Shown: positions 45,232-52,932 of the stretch, piece after piece
How the letters are laid out: each line of letters starts with the position of its first letter
Numbering within the stretch: the stretch's first letter is position 1
Assembly: GCF_019931575.1 (NCBI RefSeq)
Contig: NZ_CP082923.1
Location: forward strand, 2,046,001-2,110,000
Source of the DNA: Caulobacter segnis
Lineage (GTDB): Bacteria > Pseudomonadota > Alphaproteobacteria > Caulobacterales > Caulobacteraceae
Reading direction: 5' to 3'
Length of the DNA stretch: 64,000 bases
Notes under the pieces: generated by a model
Seen by the model: only the letters and a program-made list of their open reading frames with translations
Databases searched by the model: none
What the model was told of the DNA's origin: nothing
Made by a program: the position numbers and the translations under genes

Positions 45232-46263
45232 ATGACGTCTTTCCTGCGTTCCGACCGTTCGCGCGCCGTCGCGATCTGGCTCTTCATCGTCGCCGCCATG
45301 GTGTTCGCCATGGTCGTGGTCGGCGGGGCGACCCGCCTGACGGATTCGGGCCTCTCGATCACCCAGTGGAAACCGATCATGGGTGCGCTGCCGCCGATGT
45401 CGGAACAGGCCTGGCGCGAGAGCTTCGAGCTCTACAAGAAGATCCCCCAGTACCAGCTGGTGAACCCCGACATGACCCTGGACGGGTACAAGGGCATCTT
45501 CTGGTGGGAGTGGGCGCACCGCTTGCTGGGGCGGACGGTGGGCGTGGTGTTCGCCATCCCGTTCGTCGTCTTCCTGATTCGTCGCGACATCCCGCGCCGC
45601 CTGATCTGGCGGTGCGCCGTCATGCTGGGCCTGGGCGGTTTGCAGGGCCTGGTGGGCTGGTGGATGGTGTCCAGCGGCCTGTCCGAACGCGTGTCGGTCG
45701 CGCCCGAGCGGCTGATGATCCATCTGGGCCTGGCCCTGGCCTTGTTCGTCGTCCTGATCTGGACGGCCCTTGACGCCTGGAACGGCTCGCCGCGCGTTGC
45801 GGAACGCTCGGCCTGGCGCGGCTGGGCGCTGGCCTTCCTGGGGGCGGTGTTCTTCCAGAGCCTGCTGGGCGCGCTGGTGGCCGGCAACGACGCGGGCCTC
45901 GTCTACAACGACTGGCCGCTGATGAACGGCGCGTTCTTCCCCGCCGACTATGTCGGCAAGGGCTTGTGGGGCACGCTGGCCCACAGCCAGGGCGCGGTGC
46001 AGCTGCATCACCGCCTGGTCGCCTACGTCCTGTTCGCGGCCGGGATCGCCATCGGCGTCCTGGCGCGCCGCGATCGGCCGCTGGCGGCCGGCAGCAAGGG
46101 CGCGGCGCTGGCGGTGACGGTTGTCGTGACCCTGCAGGCGGGTCTCGGGATCTGGACGCTGATGGCCGGCGTGCCGATCGCCCTGGGCGTGCTGCACCAG
46201 GCCGGCGCGGCGTTGCTGCTGGCCACGGCCACGGTCTTCGCCTGGCGCGTCCGCCGGCCCTGA
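45232..46263 (+). CDS. ctaA: heme A synthase (COX15/CtaA family)
   Basis: The 343-residue membrane protein has about eight segments. Conserved heme-liganding histidines appear near [10 protein letters not shown] (ExxHR), [24 protein letters not shown] and [10 protein letters not shown], and the family motif [18 protein letters not shown] is at the start. It oxidises heme O to heme A for cytochrome c oxidase. The other assembly genes (ctaB, cox subunits) are not in the window. Confidence 0.96.
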   Translation: MTSFLRSDRSRAVAIWLFIVAAMVFAMVVVGGATRLTDSGLSITQWKPIMGALPPMSEQAWRESFELYKKIPQYQLVNPDMTLDGYKGIFWWEWAHRLLGRTVGVVFAIPFVVFLIRRDIPRRLIWRCAVMLGLGGLQGLVGWWMVSSGLSERVSVAPERLMIHLGLALALFVVLIWTALDAWNGSPRVAERSAWRGWALAFLGAVFFQSLLGALVAGNDAGLVYNDWPLMNGAFFPADYVGKGLWGTLAHSQGAVQLHHRLVAYVLFAAGIAIGVLARRDRPLAAGSKGAALAVTVVVTLQAGLGIWTLMAGVPIALGVLHQAGAALLLATATVFAWRVRRP

Positions 46264-46289
46264 CTTTCGCGAGGCCGATTTTCCGGAGG

Positions 46290-46318
46290 CTGTAACAAGG
46301 GGCCGGAACAACTGTCAC
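46290..46318 (+). promoter_or_regulatory. possible PhoB binding site before phoA
   Basis: CTGTAAC at 46290-46296 and CTGTCAC at 46312-46318 are two pho-box half-sites with starts 22 bases apart, two 11-base units. The middle unit does not match, so the site is incomplete. Its end abuts the ATG at 46319, which argues for translation from the TTG at 46361. Confidence 0.45.
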
Positions 46319-46360
46319 ATGCCGGGCGCAAACGGGGCCGATTCCTCATGGAGCTTGGCC

Positions 46361-47863
46361 TTGATCCGCCCCCTTGTTCTCGCCCTCGTCGCGTCCGTCG
46401 CCGTTCCCGCCATCGCCCTTCCCAGCATGGTCCTGGCCCAGGCGCCTGTCTCGGCCAGCGCCAGCGACCCCTACTACAAGGCCGGCGAGGCCGCCCTGGC
46501 GCGGCAGATCGCCGTGGTTCCGAACACGGGCAAGGCCCGGAACGTCATTCTGTTCCTGGGCGACGGCATGGGCATTTCGACGGTCACGGCCGGCCGCATC
46601 TATGACGGCCAGCTGAAGGGCGTGGACGGCGAATCGAACTCGCTGGCCTTCGAGAAGCTGGCCTATTCGGCGCTGTCCAAGACCTACAGCCACGACACCC
46701 AGGTCACCGACAGCGCCGCCGGCATCACGGCGATCATGAGCGGCGTGAAGACCCGCAACAAGATCATCGGCCTGACCGGCGCGGCGATCGGCGAGAAGTG
46801 CGAGACCGAGAAGGGTCACAGCGTCGAGAGCCTGGCCGAGCTGGCCAAGGCCAACGGCCGCGCGGCCGGCGTCGTCACCACCACCCGTGTCACCCACGCC
46901 ACGCCCGCCGGCGCCTACGCCCATACCGCCTATCGCGACTGGGAAGGCGACAGCGACATGCCGGTCGAGGCTCTGGAAGGCGGCTGCAAGGACATCGCCC
47001 GCCAGCTGATCGAGGCGCCCGACGCCCTTCGCCTGGACGTCGTCATGGGCGGCGGCCGCTCGCGCTTCCTGCCCGAGGACAAGGACGGTAAGCGCGCCGA
47101 CGGCCGCGACCTGACCGCCGAGTGGCTGAAGGCCGAAGGGGCGGGCTCGTCCTACGTCACCACCGTCGACCAGTTGAAGGCGATGCCGGCCAGCACCAGG
47201 CATGTGCTGGGCCTGTTCGCCGCCGAACACCTGCCGTACGAGGTCGAGCGACCGGTGCTGGGGCAGGGCGTCCCGACCTTGGCGGAGATGGCCCTGTCGG
47301 CCATCGACGTGCTGTCCAGGAACCCGAACGGCTATTTCCTGCTGGTCGAGGGCGGCAAGATCGACATGGGCAGCCATCTGGGCAACGCCAAGCGGACGCT
47401 GACCGAGACCGTGGAATTCTCCAAGGCGATCGAGGCCGTGCTGGCCAAGGTCGACCTGAAGGACACCCTGGTCGTCGTCACCGCCGACCACAGCCACGGC
47501 CTGGTGATCTCGGGCTACGCCGCCCGCAACGCGCCGATCCTGGGGCTGGCGGGCAACGAGGGCGAGCCCATCCTCGGCGGCGACGGCAAGCCCTACACGA
47601 CCCTGATGTTCGCCACCGGCCCCGGCGGCCCGCTGGGTAACGACACCCGCGTCGACCCGGCCAAGGAGGACCTGGACGACAGCGACTATCACCAGGAAGC
47701 GACCGTGAACCTGCCCAGCGCCGCCCACTCGGGCGAGGACGTGGGCGTGTTCGCCGACGGTCCGCAGGCCTTCCTGCTGCGCGGCGTGGTCGAGGAGAGC
47801 TACATCTTCCAGGTCATGCGCCACGCCTTCGGCTTCGACGGCAAGGCAGTGAAGAATCGCTGA
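46361..47863 (+). CDS. phoA: alkaline phosphatase, PhoA family
   Basis: The 500-residue precursor has a signal peptide (IRPLVLALVASVAVPAIAL to LAQ) and the alkaline phosphatase fold: LFLGDGMGIST metal site, catalytic Ser118 in VTDSAAGITAIMSG, VEGGKIDMGSHLGNA and VVTADHSHG. It releases phosphate from phosphomonoesters in the periplasm. I chose TTG 46361, where GGAG is 7 bases upstream. The alternative ATG 46319 abuts the pho-box-like site and has no Shine-Dalgarno sequence. A PhoX-type phosphatase gene faces it 687 bases downstream. Confidence 0.92.
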   Translation: MIRPLVLALVASVAVPAIALPSMVLAQAPVSASASDPYYKAGEAALARQIAVVPNTGKARNVILFLGDGMGISTVTAGRIYDGQLKGVDGESNSLAFEKLAYSALSKTYSHDTQVTDSAAGITAIMSGVKTRNKIIGLTGAAIGEKCETEKGHSVESLAELAKANGRAAGVVTTTRVTHATPAGAYAHTAYRDWEGDSDMPVEALEGGCKDIARQLIEAPDALRLDVVMGGGRSRFLPEDKDGKRADGRDLTAEWLKAEGAGSSYVTTVDQLKAMPASTRHVLGLFAAEHLPYEVERPVLGQGVPTLAEMALSAIDVLSRNPNGYFLLVEGGKIDMGSHLGNAKRTLTETVEFSKAIEAVLAKVDLKDTLVVVTADHSHGLVISGYAARNAPILGLAGNEGEPILGGDGKPYTTLMFATGPGGPLGNDTRVDPAKEDLDDSDYHQEATVNLPSAAHSGEDVGVFADGPQAFLLRGVVEESYIFQVMRHAFGFDGKAVKNR

Positions 47864-48550
47864 TCGTTCTAGGGCGGCCGGCGCCGCAGGCCCCCACCTG
47901 ACCGCTTCGCGGTCGTCCGCCCCCAAAGGGGGCGGAAGGTGCGCGCGCCGTCCTTCTTCCCCCTCCGGGGGAGGAGCGCGCTAGCGCGGAGGGGGCGAGT
48001 ACGGGGATTGAGCGCGCTCTGTCCTCGGAATTCGCGAGATCGACTCCCGCGAAATCAATCGCTTGTCGATTTTAGACGCCGCTGAATGATCCGCGTTCAG
48101 AACCGCCCCCATACTGCTTCTCACCTGATGGCTTGAAAGGGACGTCCGGCCGGCGATCGTGACGGCTGTCAGGGGTGGTCGAGCGGGAAGCGCTCGCCGG
48201 TCTTCCTTCGGGAAGGCGTCTTCGCGACGGATCCAGCACGGGCTCCCTGAAACATCGGGACGAAAGGCTGGCGGCGAAGACTTCGGCGACCGCGACAGGT
48301 CCGGGCTGAAATCGCCCGGGCGTTCCGGGACCGGGGTCGTCGCCCCGGCCCGCCCGTCGGGGGCCTCTCGTGAGAGCGGGTTAAGACCCCGCGCCTCGTG
48401 GGCTCACCGGATAACGCGCCACGCGGAGCGTCCTGGCTTCGTCGAAACGGTACTCACTATCCAAACCTCCGGGCGACGCCCGGCGCTCCGCGTCCCTTTC
48501 CATCCCTTCAGCGGCAAGCCGCGTGAGGACGCCGACGCATGATCTCGACC
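47864..48550. other. 687-base gap between phoA and phoX, hairpin-rich and without a convincing gene
   Basis: After the repeat element there is a long GC-rich region (about 48120-48510) with many short hairpins: GAGCG-GGAA-GCGCTC, CTTCC-TTCG-GGAAG, GGGC-TGAAATC-GCCC, CCGGGACCGGGG-TCGT-CGCCCCGGCCCG-type, and a long-range pair CGCGGAGCG (about 48434) with CGCTCCGCG (about 48490). Open frames on both strands are long only because of GC content; they are Arg/Gly/Ser/Pro-rich and match no family I recognise. It could encode a structured RNA or be decayed DNA. I do not recognise RNase P RNA, tmRNA, 6S or SRP RNA in it. Confidence 0.5.
47888..47997. repeat. GC-rich palindromic element with a three-way fold
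   Basis: CACCT and AGGTG (47895-47899 and 47937-47941) enclose two perfect hairpins, GACCGC-TTC-GCGGTC and TCCGCCCCC-AAA-GGGGGCGGA. A second hairpin CCCCCTCCG / CGGAGGGGG follows at 47959-47995. Such elements are typically dispersed repeats between genes; copy number cannot be judged from one window. Confidence 0.6.
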
Positions 48551-49951
48551 CTAGGCCTTGACGCTCGCCCAGGGCCCGGTGATCGCCAGGGTGATCCCGG
48601 GGTTCTGCACGTTGACGAACATCGTGCCGCCGTCGTGCGAGAAGCAGGCGCCGGCGAACTCGGAATTGCCCGTGAAGACGTTGCGGCCCAGTGTGTAGAC
48701 CTTGCCCTGGGGCGTGACCCCGCGCAGGTGGTTGCGCAGGGTGTCCGAATAGCGGTCCTCGCAGACGATCACGTGGCCCCATGGGGCGACCACCAGGTTG
48801 TCGGCATAGTCCAGCACCCGGTCATTCTGGCTTTCGACGAACAGCTGCAGCTTGCCTGGCTGGTCCTTCTCGCCGGCCTGGCCTTCGGCGGGCGAGGGGA
48901 CGTAGCGGAAGATCTGGCCCGAGCCGGCCGCGCCGCCGGCCGTGCAGGCGAAATAGAGTTCGCCTTGGCCGAAGAACACGCCTTCGCCCCGGCAGAAGAC
49001 CGCCGCGCCCTTGGCGTGGCCGCGGCGGCGCAGGTCGTCATAGGGGTTGTCGACGCCATCCAGATCGATCCAGCGCACGGCCTTGGTCCCGCCGATCGGG
49101 AAGGTCTTCTCCTCCTGGTTCCGCGTGTCGCCGCCTTCGGGCGCGTCGACCAGACCCAGCGCTTGGAGGCGGCCGCCGGCGGCCAGGTTGCGGCGGTCGG
49201 TGGGCAGGAAGCGATAGAAGAGGCCGTCGGCCACGTCCTCGGTCAGATAGACCACGCCGGTCCTGGGATCGATGCAGGCGGCCTCGTGTTTGAAGCGGCC
49301 CAGGCCCTTCAGGGCGACGGGCTGGACGAGCCCGACATGGGCGGCGGGCACCTCGAACACCCAGCCATGGTCCTTGCCGACCTCAAGGCCCGACTCCAGC
49401 GTCGTCTCCTCGCAGGTCAGCCACGAGCCCCAGGGCGTGACGCCGCCGCAGCAGTTGACGAGGGTGCCGGCCAGGCTGAGGTGCTGGCGCTCGGTCTGGC
49501 GGGTCTTGAGATTGTAGAGCTGGGTCGTCGTGCCGCCGGGCAGGGGGCGCTGGCTGTTGTGGAAGTCCCAGACCTTGGACCGATCGATGCGGTCGACCAG
49601 GCGCTCGGAGAGGCCGAACGCGCCGTTGTGGATGTCGCTGACCGACAGTTCGTGGTTGCGAACCAGCAGAACGCGCTCGGCGTCGACGGAGAAGCAGCCC
49701 ATGCCGTCGGCCTTGCCCGGCACTAGGAAGCCGTCGCTCATGGTCTCGCCGGCCTGGGAAATGACCTGGTAGCGGAAGCCCGCCGGCAGATCGAGAAGGC
49801 CCTTGGGATCGGGGACCAGCGGGCCATAGCCCTCGACCTCGTTCAGATAGGTCTCGGCCTCGACCGCCTCGTCCTGGGCGCGGGCGGAAAAGGCGGCGAA
49901 GGCCAGGCTGGTGGCGGTGGCGCCGAGGAAGCTTCTGCGGGAAAAGGACAT
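48551..49951 (-). CDS. PhoX-family alkaline phosphatase (DUF839), Tat-exported
   Basis: The 466-residue precursor has a twin-arginine signal MSFSRRSFLGATATSLAFAA. The rest is a beta-propeller-like DUF839 domain with LLVRNHELSVSDIHNG, GGTTTQLYNL, CCGGVTPWGSWLTCEET, GRFKHEAACIDPRTGVVYLTED, and VVAPWGHVIVCEDRY. PhoX enzymes are calcium/iron-dependent phosphomonoesterases unrelated to PhoA. The gene is convergent with phoA. I see no clear pho box or Shine-Dalgarno upstream of its ATG. Confidence 0.92.
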   Translation of the reverse strand: MSFSRRSFLGATATSLAFAAFSARAQDEAVEAETYLNEVEGYGPLVPDPKGLLDLPAGFRYQVISQAGETMSDGFLVPGKADGMGCFSVDAERVLLVRNHELSVSDIHNGAFGLSERLVDRIDRSKVWDFHNSQRPLPGGTTTQLYNLKTRQTERQHLSLAGTLVNCCGGVTPWGSWLTCEETTLESGLEVGKDHGWVFEVPAAHVGLVQPVALKGLGRFKHEAACIDPRTGVVYLTEDVADGLFYRFLPTDRRNLAAGGRLQALGLVDAPEGGDTRNQEEKTFPIGGTKAVRWIDLDGVDNPYDDLRRRGHAKGAAVFCRGEGVFFGQGELYFACTAGGAAGSGQIFRYVPSPAEGQAGEKDQPGKLQLFVESQNDRVLDYADNLVVAPWGHVIVCEDRYSDTLRNHLRGVTPQGKVYTLGRNVFTGNSEFAGACFSHDGGTMFVNVQNPGITLAITGPWASVKA

Positions 49952-50026
49952 GGAGCGCGCTCGTGCGAAAGGAGACCTACACGGCGGCTATGCCCGTCCT
50001 TCGTGACGGTTCGAACACAAGGATGC

Positions 50027-50040
50027 GGTATTATAATACC
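50027..50040. promoter_or_regulatory. perfect palindrome GGTATTATAATACC
   Basis: Fourteen bases, each base paired, in an AT-rich island. It lies 76 bases upstream of the phoX ATG and 57 bases before the candidate rplM promoter. Possible operator. Confidence 0.45.
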
Positions 50041-50096
50041 TTATCATTTATCTCATTGTATTTTATGGGCTTTGTAAGTTTTTCATATCGCTATTG

Positions 50097-50125
50097 TTGA
50101 CAGCGCTCGAACCCTCCCGTACATG
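50097..50125 (+). promoter_or_regulatory. promoter of rplM-rpsI
   Basis: TTGACA at 50097-50102 is a perfect -35; a 17-base spacer leads to TACATG, a weak -10, at 50120-50125. The mRNA would have a leader of about 60 bases. Confidence 0.5.
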
Positions 50126-50191
50126 CCGCGCCTCACACGGACGAAACCGGATTTCTCGGGGTCGGACGCCTAGAAATTACGGATCAATCCC

Positions 50192-50665
50192 ATGCAGAAG
50201 ATCACGGCTTCCTTGAAGCCAGCCGAGGTCGAGAAGAAGTGGATCGTGGTCGACGCCCAGGACGCCGTTGTCGGCCGTCTGGCGACGTTCATCGCCATGC
50301 GTCTTCGCGGCAAGCACCGTCCTGACTACACCCCGCACGTCGATTGCGGCGACTTCGTCGTCGTGATCAACGCCGACAAGGTGAAGTTCACCGGCAAGAA
50401 GCTCGACGACAAGGTCTACTATCGTCACACCGGTCACCCGGGCGGCGTCAAGGAAACCACCCCCCGCAAGGTGCTGGGCGGCAAGTTCCCGGAACGCGTC
50501 CTGGAGAAGGCCGTCGAGCGCATGCTGCCCAAGGAGAGCCCGCTGGCTCGCAAGCAGCTGACCCACCTGCTCATCTACAACAACGGTGAGCACCCGCACC
50601 AAGCGCAGAACCCCGAAGTCGTCGACTTCGCCGGCCGCAACGCCAAAAACACCCGGAGCCTCTAA
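50192..50665 (+). CDS. rplM: 50S ribosomal protein L13
   Basis: The 157-residue protein has the L13 pattern: [56 protein letters not shown] and [16 protein letters not shown]13 is an early assembly protein of the large subunit. The leader may carry control sites, since L13 represses its own operon in other bacteria. rpsI starts 3 bases after the stop codon, the universal pairing. Confidence 0.98.
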   Translation: MQKITASLKPAEVEKKWIVVDAQDAVVGRLATFIAMRLRGKHRPDYTPHVDCGDFVVVINADKVKFTGKKLDDKVYYRHTGHPGGVKETTPRKVLGGKFPERVLEKAVERMLPKESPLARKQLTHLLIYNNGEHPHQAQNPEVVDFAGRNAKNTRSL

Positions 50666-50668
50666 GCT

Positions 50669-51142
50669 ATGACTGACGCTCAAGGCTTTGAAGCGCTGGC
50701 CAGCCTGTCCAGCAACCCGGAAACCGCCGCTCCGGCCGAACCCAAGATCGACGCCCAAGGCCGCGCCTACGCGACCGGCAAGCGCAAGAACGCGATCGCT
50801 CGCGTCTGGATCAAGCCGGGCAAGGGCTCGATCACGATCAACGGTCGTGACCAGGAAGTCTACTTCGCCCGTCCGGTGCTGCGCATGATGATCGCCCAGC
50901 CGCTGGAAGTGACCGACCGTCTGGGTCAATTCGACGTCGTCGTGACGGTTGAAGGCTCGGGTCTGTCGGGTCAAGCCGGCGCCATCCGCCACGGCCTGTC
51001 CAAGGCCCTGACCTATTACGAGCCCGGCCTGCGCCCGGTCCTGAAGCCGCACGGCTTCCTGACCCGCGACAGCCGCGTCGTCGAGCGTAAGAAGTACGGC
51101 AAGGCCAAGGCCCGCCGCAGCTTCCAGTTCTCGAAGCGCTAA
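50669..51142 (+). CDS. rpsI: 30S ribosomal protein S9
   Basis: The 157-residue protein has an Ala/Glu-rich N-terminal extension of about 25 residues. The S9 core follows: [39 protein letters not shown] and the basic tail [20 protein letters not shown], ending FSKR, which contacts P-site tRNA. A strong terminator follows, so rplM-rpsI is a two-gene operon. Confidence 0.98.
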   Translation: MTDAQGFEALASLSSNPETAAPAEPKIDAQGRAYATGKRKNAIARVWIKPGKGSITINGRDQEVYFARPVLRMMIAQPLEVTDRLGQFDVVVTVEGSGLSGQAGAIRHGLSKALTYYEPGLRPVLKPHGFLTRDSRVVERKKYGKAKARRSFQFSKR

Positions 51143-51166
51143 TCGCGGTTCGTACGCGATTGGAAG

Positions 51167-51200
51167 AGGGCGCTTCGGGTCTCCGAAGCGCCCTTTTTCT
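51167..51200 (+). terminator. intrinsic terminator after rpsI
   Basis: A 12-base perfect stem (AGGGCGCTTCGG / CCGAAGCGCCCT) with the loop GTCT is followed by TTTTTCTT. Confidence 0.93.
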
Positions 51201-51236
51201 TGGTCTTTTGTCCCCCTGTCTGGATTGGAGCGCGCC

Positions 51237-52190
51237 ATGGCGAACGCCCCCAAGGTCTTCATCGACGGCGAAGCCGGCACCACCGGCCTGCAGATCCGCG
51301 AGCGCCTGGTCGGCCGCACCGATCTGCAGCTGGTCTCGATCGATCCCGACAAGCGCAAGGACGCCGATGCCCGCGCCGAGATGCTGAACGGCGCCGACGC
51401 CGTGATCCTGTGCCTGCCCGACGACGCGGCCAAGGAAGCCGTTTCGCTGGTCACCAATCCCGACACGGTGATCATCGACGCCTCGACCGCCTACCGCACC
51501 GCCGAGGACTGGGCCTACGGTTTCGCCGAGCTGGACAAGGAGCAGCGCGGCAAGATCGCCGCGTCCAAGCGCATTTCCAATCCGGGCTGCTATCCGACCG
51601 GCGCGATCGCCCTGACGCGGCCGCTGGTTTCGGCGGGCATCCTGCCGGCCGAACTGCCGGTCTCGTACAATGCGGTCTCGGGCTACAGCGGCGGCGGCAA
51701 GGCGATGATCGCCGAGTTCGAGGACGAGAGCGCGCCCAACTATACCAAGGTCCCGTTCCGCATCTACAGCCTGTCCCAGGCCCACAAGCACGTGCCGGAA
51801 ATGCAGAAGCACGGCGGGCTGCTGAGCCGCCCGTTCTTCGCGCCGGCCGTCGGTCGCTACATGCAGGGCATGATCGTCGAGCTGCCGCTACACTTCTCGA
51901 CCCTGAACGGCGCGCCGTCGCTGGGCGACATCCAGGCTACCCTGGCCAAGCACTACAAGGGCGAGAAATTCGTCGAGGTCGCTTCTCTGGAAGAGGCCAA
52001 GGGCCTGACGACCCTGGACCCGGAAGGGCTGAATGGCACCAACCGCCTGAAGCTGTTCGTGTTCGGCTCTGACACCAGCGGCCAGGCGCGCCTGGTGGCG
52101 CTGCTCGACAACCTGGGCAAGGGCGCCTCGGGCGCGGCGGTGCAGAACCTGAACATCGCCCTGGGCCTGAAGGAGGACGCGGGCCTCTAG
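51237..52190 (+). CDS. argC: N-acetyl-gamma-glutamyl-phosphate reductase, short type
   Basis: The 317-residue enzyme reduces N-acetyl-glutamyl phosphate to the semialdehyde in arginine synthesis. It starts [20 protein letters not shown] (NADPH binding), has the catalytic Cys118 in [13 protein letters not shown] and [20 protein letters not shown]. The length and GEAGTTG motif match the shorter type 2 ArgC, distinct from the 340-residue E. coli type. I chose ATG 51237 over TTG 51225 because GGAG is exactly 6 bases upstream. Confidence 0.96.
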   Translation: MANAPKVFIDGEAGTTGLQIRERLVGRTDLQLVSIDPDKRKDADARAEMLNGADAVILCLPDDAAKEAVSLVTNPDTVIIDASTAYRTAEDWAYGFAELDKEQRGKIAASKRISNPGCYPTGAIALTRPLVSAGILPAELPVSYNAVSGYSGGGKAMIAEFEDESAPNYTKVPFRIYSLSQAHKHVPEMQKHGGLLSRPFFAPAVGRYMQGMIVELPLHFSTLNGAPSLGDIQATLAKHYKGEKFVEVASLEEAKGLTTLDPEGLNGTNRLKLFVFGSDTSGQARLVALLDNLGKGASGAAVQNLNIALGLKEDAGL

Positions 52191-52202
52191 GCCCCGTCCG
52201 AT

Positions 52203-52835
52203 CTACACCCGCCAGCGATAGTGGCCGGCGGGTTTGTGCAGCTTGAACATCCACAGCGGTTCCTCGCGGACGCCGTCGCCGATGTTGTGCGCCACCCGCA
52301 CGCGCCGGGGGCCGTCGACCACCACGCCCAGATGCGGCCGGCCGCCGGCTAGCCGCCAGGTCAGCACGTCGCCCGGCTGGGGACCGTCGAAGGCGTCGCC
52401 GCCGAACGGCAGCGCGGCGGGCAGGGGCAGGCGCGCGTTCTGGCGGGCCAGGAAGGTCTCGAGGTTCAGCACCCGCCGGTGGTCGATATTGGCGTCCGGC
52501 TTGGTCAGCCCCCATTCGCGGCGCGAGGGATAGCTGGCGAAGGCCTGGACCATGTCCTCGTGCACCCGCCGCTGCAGATCCACGTCCCAGGCGTCGCGGG
52601 CGGCGCGGATCAGCACGTCCGAGCAGACGCCGCTGGTGCGCAGCACGTCGCCGTTCGGATAGCCGATCGAGCGATAGCTGGGATCGTAGTCGATCGTGAC
52701 GCCGATCTGCTCGCGCGCCGCGGCGGCCAGCTTCAGGCCGGCGTTCGGGATCAGCGCATGGCTGGACGACGCGCCCGCCATGAGCGGCGTGGCGGCGAGC
52801 ATCCCCAGAGCTGTCCGGCGATCAAGCGTGAGCAT
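52203..52835 (-). CDS. exported DUF1287 protein
   Basis: The 210-residue protein has a twin-arginine-like signal (LDRRTALGMLAATPLMAGA) and the DUF1287 pattern: AREQIGVTIDYDPSYRSIGYPNGDV, VCSDVLIRAARDA and DVLTWRLAGGRPHLGVVVDG. The Cys in VCSDV and the later His (RPHLGVV) fit an NlpC/P60-like cysteine amidase fold, so it may act on the cell wall. It is convergent with argC, 12 bases apart. Confidence 0.9.
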   Translation of the reverse strand: MLTLDRRTALGMLAATPLMAGASSSHALIPNAGLKLAAAAREQIGVTIDYDPSYRSIGYPNGDVLRTSGVCSDVLIRAARDAWDVDLQRRVHEDMVQAFASYPSRREWGLTKPDANIDHRRVLNLETFLARQNARLPLPAALPFGGDAFDGPQPGDVLTWRLAGGRPHLGVVVDGPRRVRVAHNIGDGVREEPLWMFKLHKPAGHYRWRV

Positions 52836-52932
52836 GAGGCGAAGCTTCGCCGCGATCCGGGCGACTTTTGGGCGAACATGGGTCCGCGATGCGGCGGCGG
52901 CGCCTTTCAGGCAGGACTGTAGCCGCGGAGCC

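Larger units (their letters stand above)
49952..50191. other. 240-base divergent control region of phoX and rplM
   Basis: A strongly AT-rich island (about 50020-50100) contains the perfect 14-base palindrome GGTATTATAATACC at 50027-50040. The rplM promoter lies to its right. No gene is visible. Confidence 0.6.

Noticed and set aside
46319..46360. ATG at 46319 as the phoA start
   Set aside because: It directly follows a pho-box half-site and lacks a Shine-Dalgarno sequence. It remains possible and would add 14 residues.
47864..48550. RNase P RNA, tmRNA, 6S RNA or cobalamin riboswitch in the phosphatase gap
   Set aside because: The conserved core motifs I know for these families are absent: the RNase P GAGGAAAGUCC block, a tmRNA tag coding AANDN-like, and the B12 box.
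48159..48782. Frames on both strands between phoA and phoX (48159-48542 plus; 48381-48782 minus)
   Set aside because: Low-complexity Arg/Gly/Ser composition, no Shine-Dalgarno signal, no recognisable family. The minus frame also overlaps phoX. Kept only as part of the unexplained gap.
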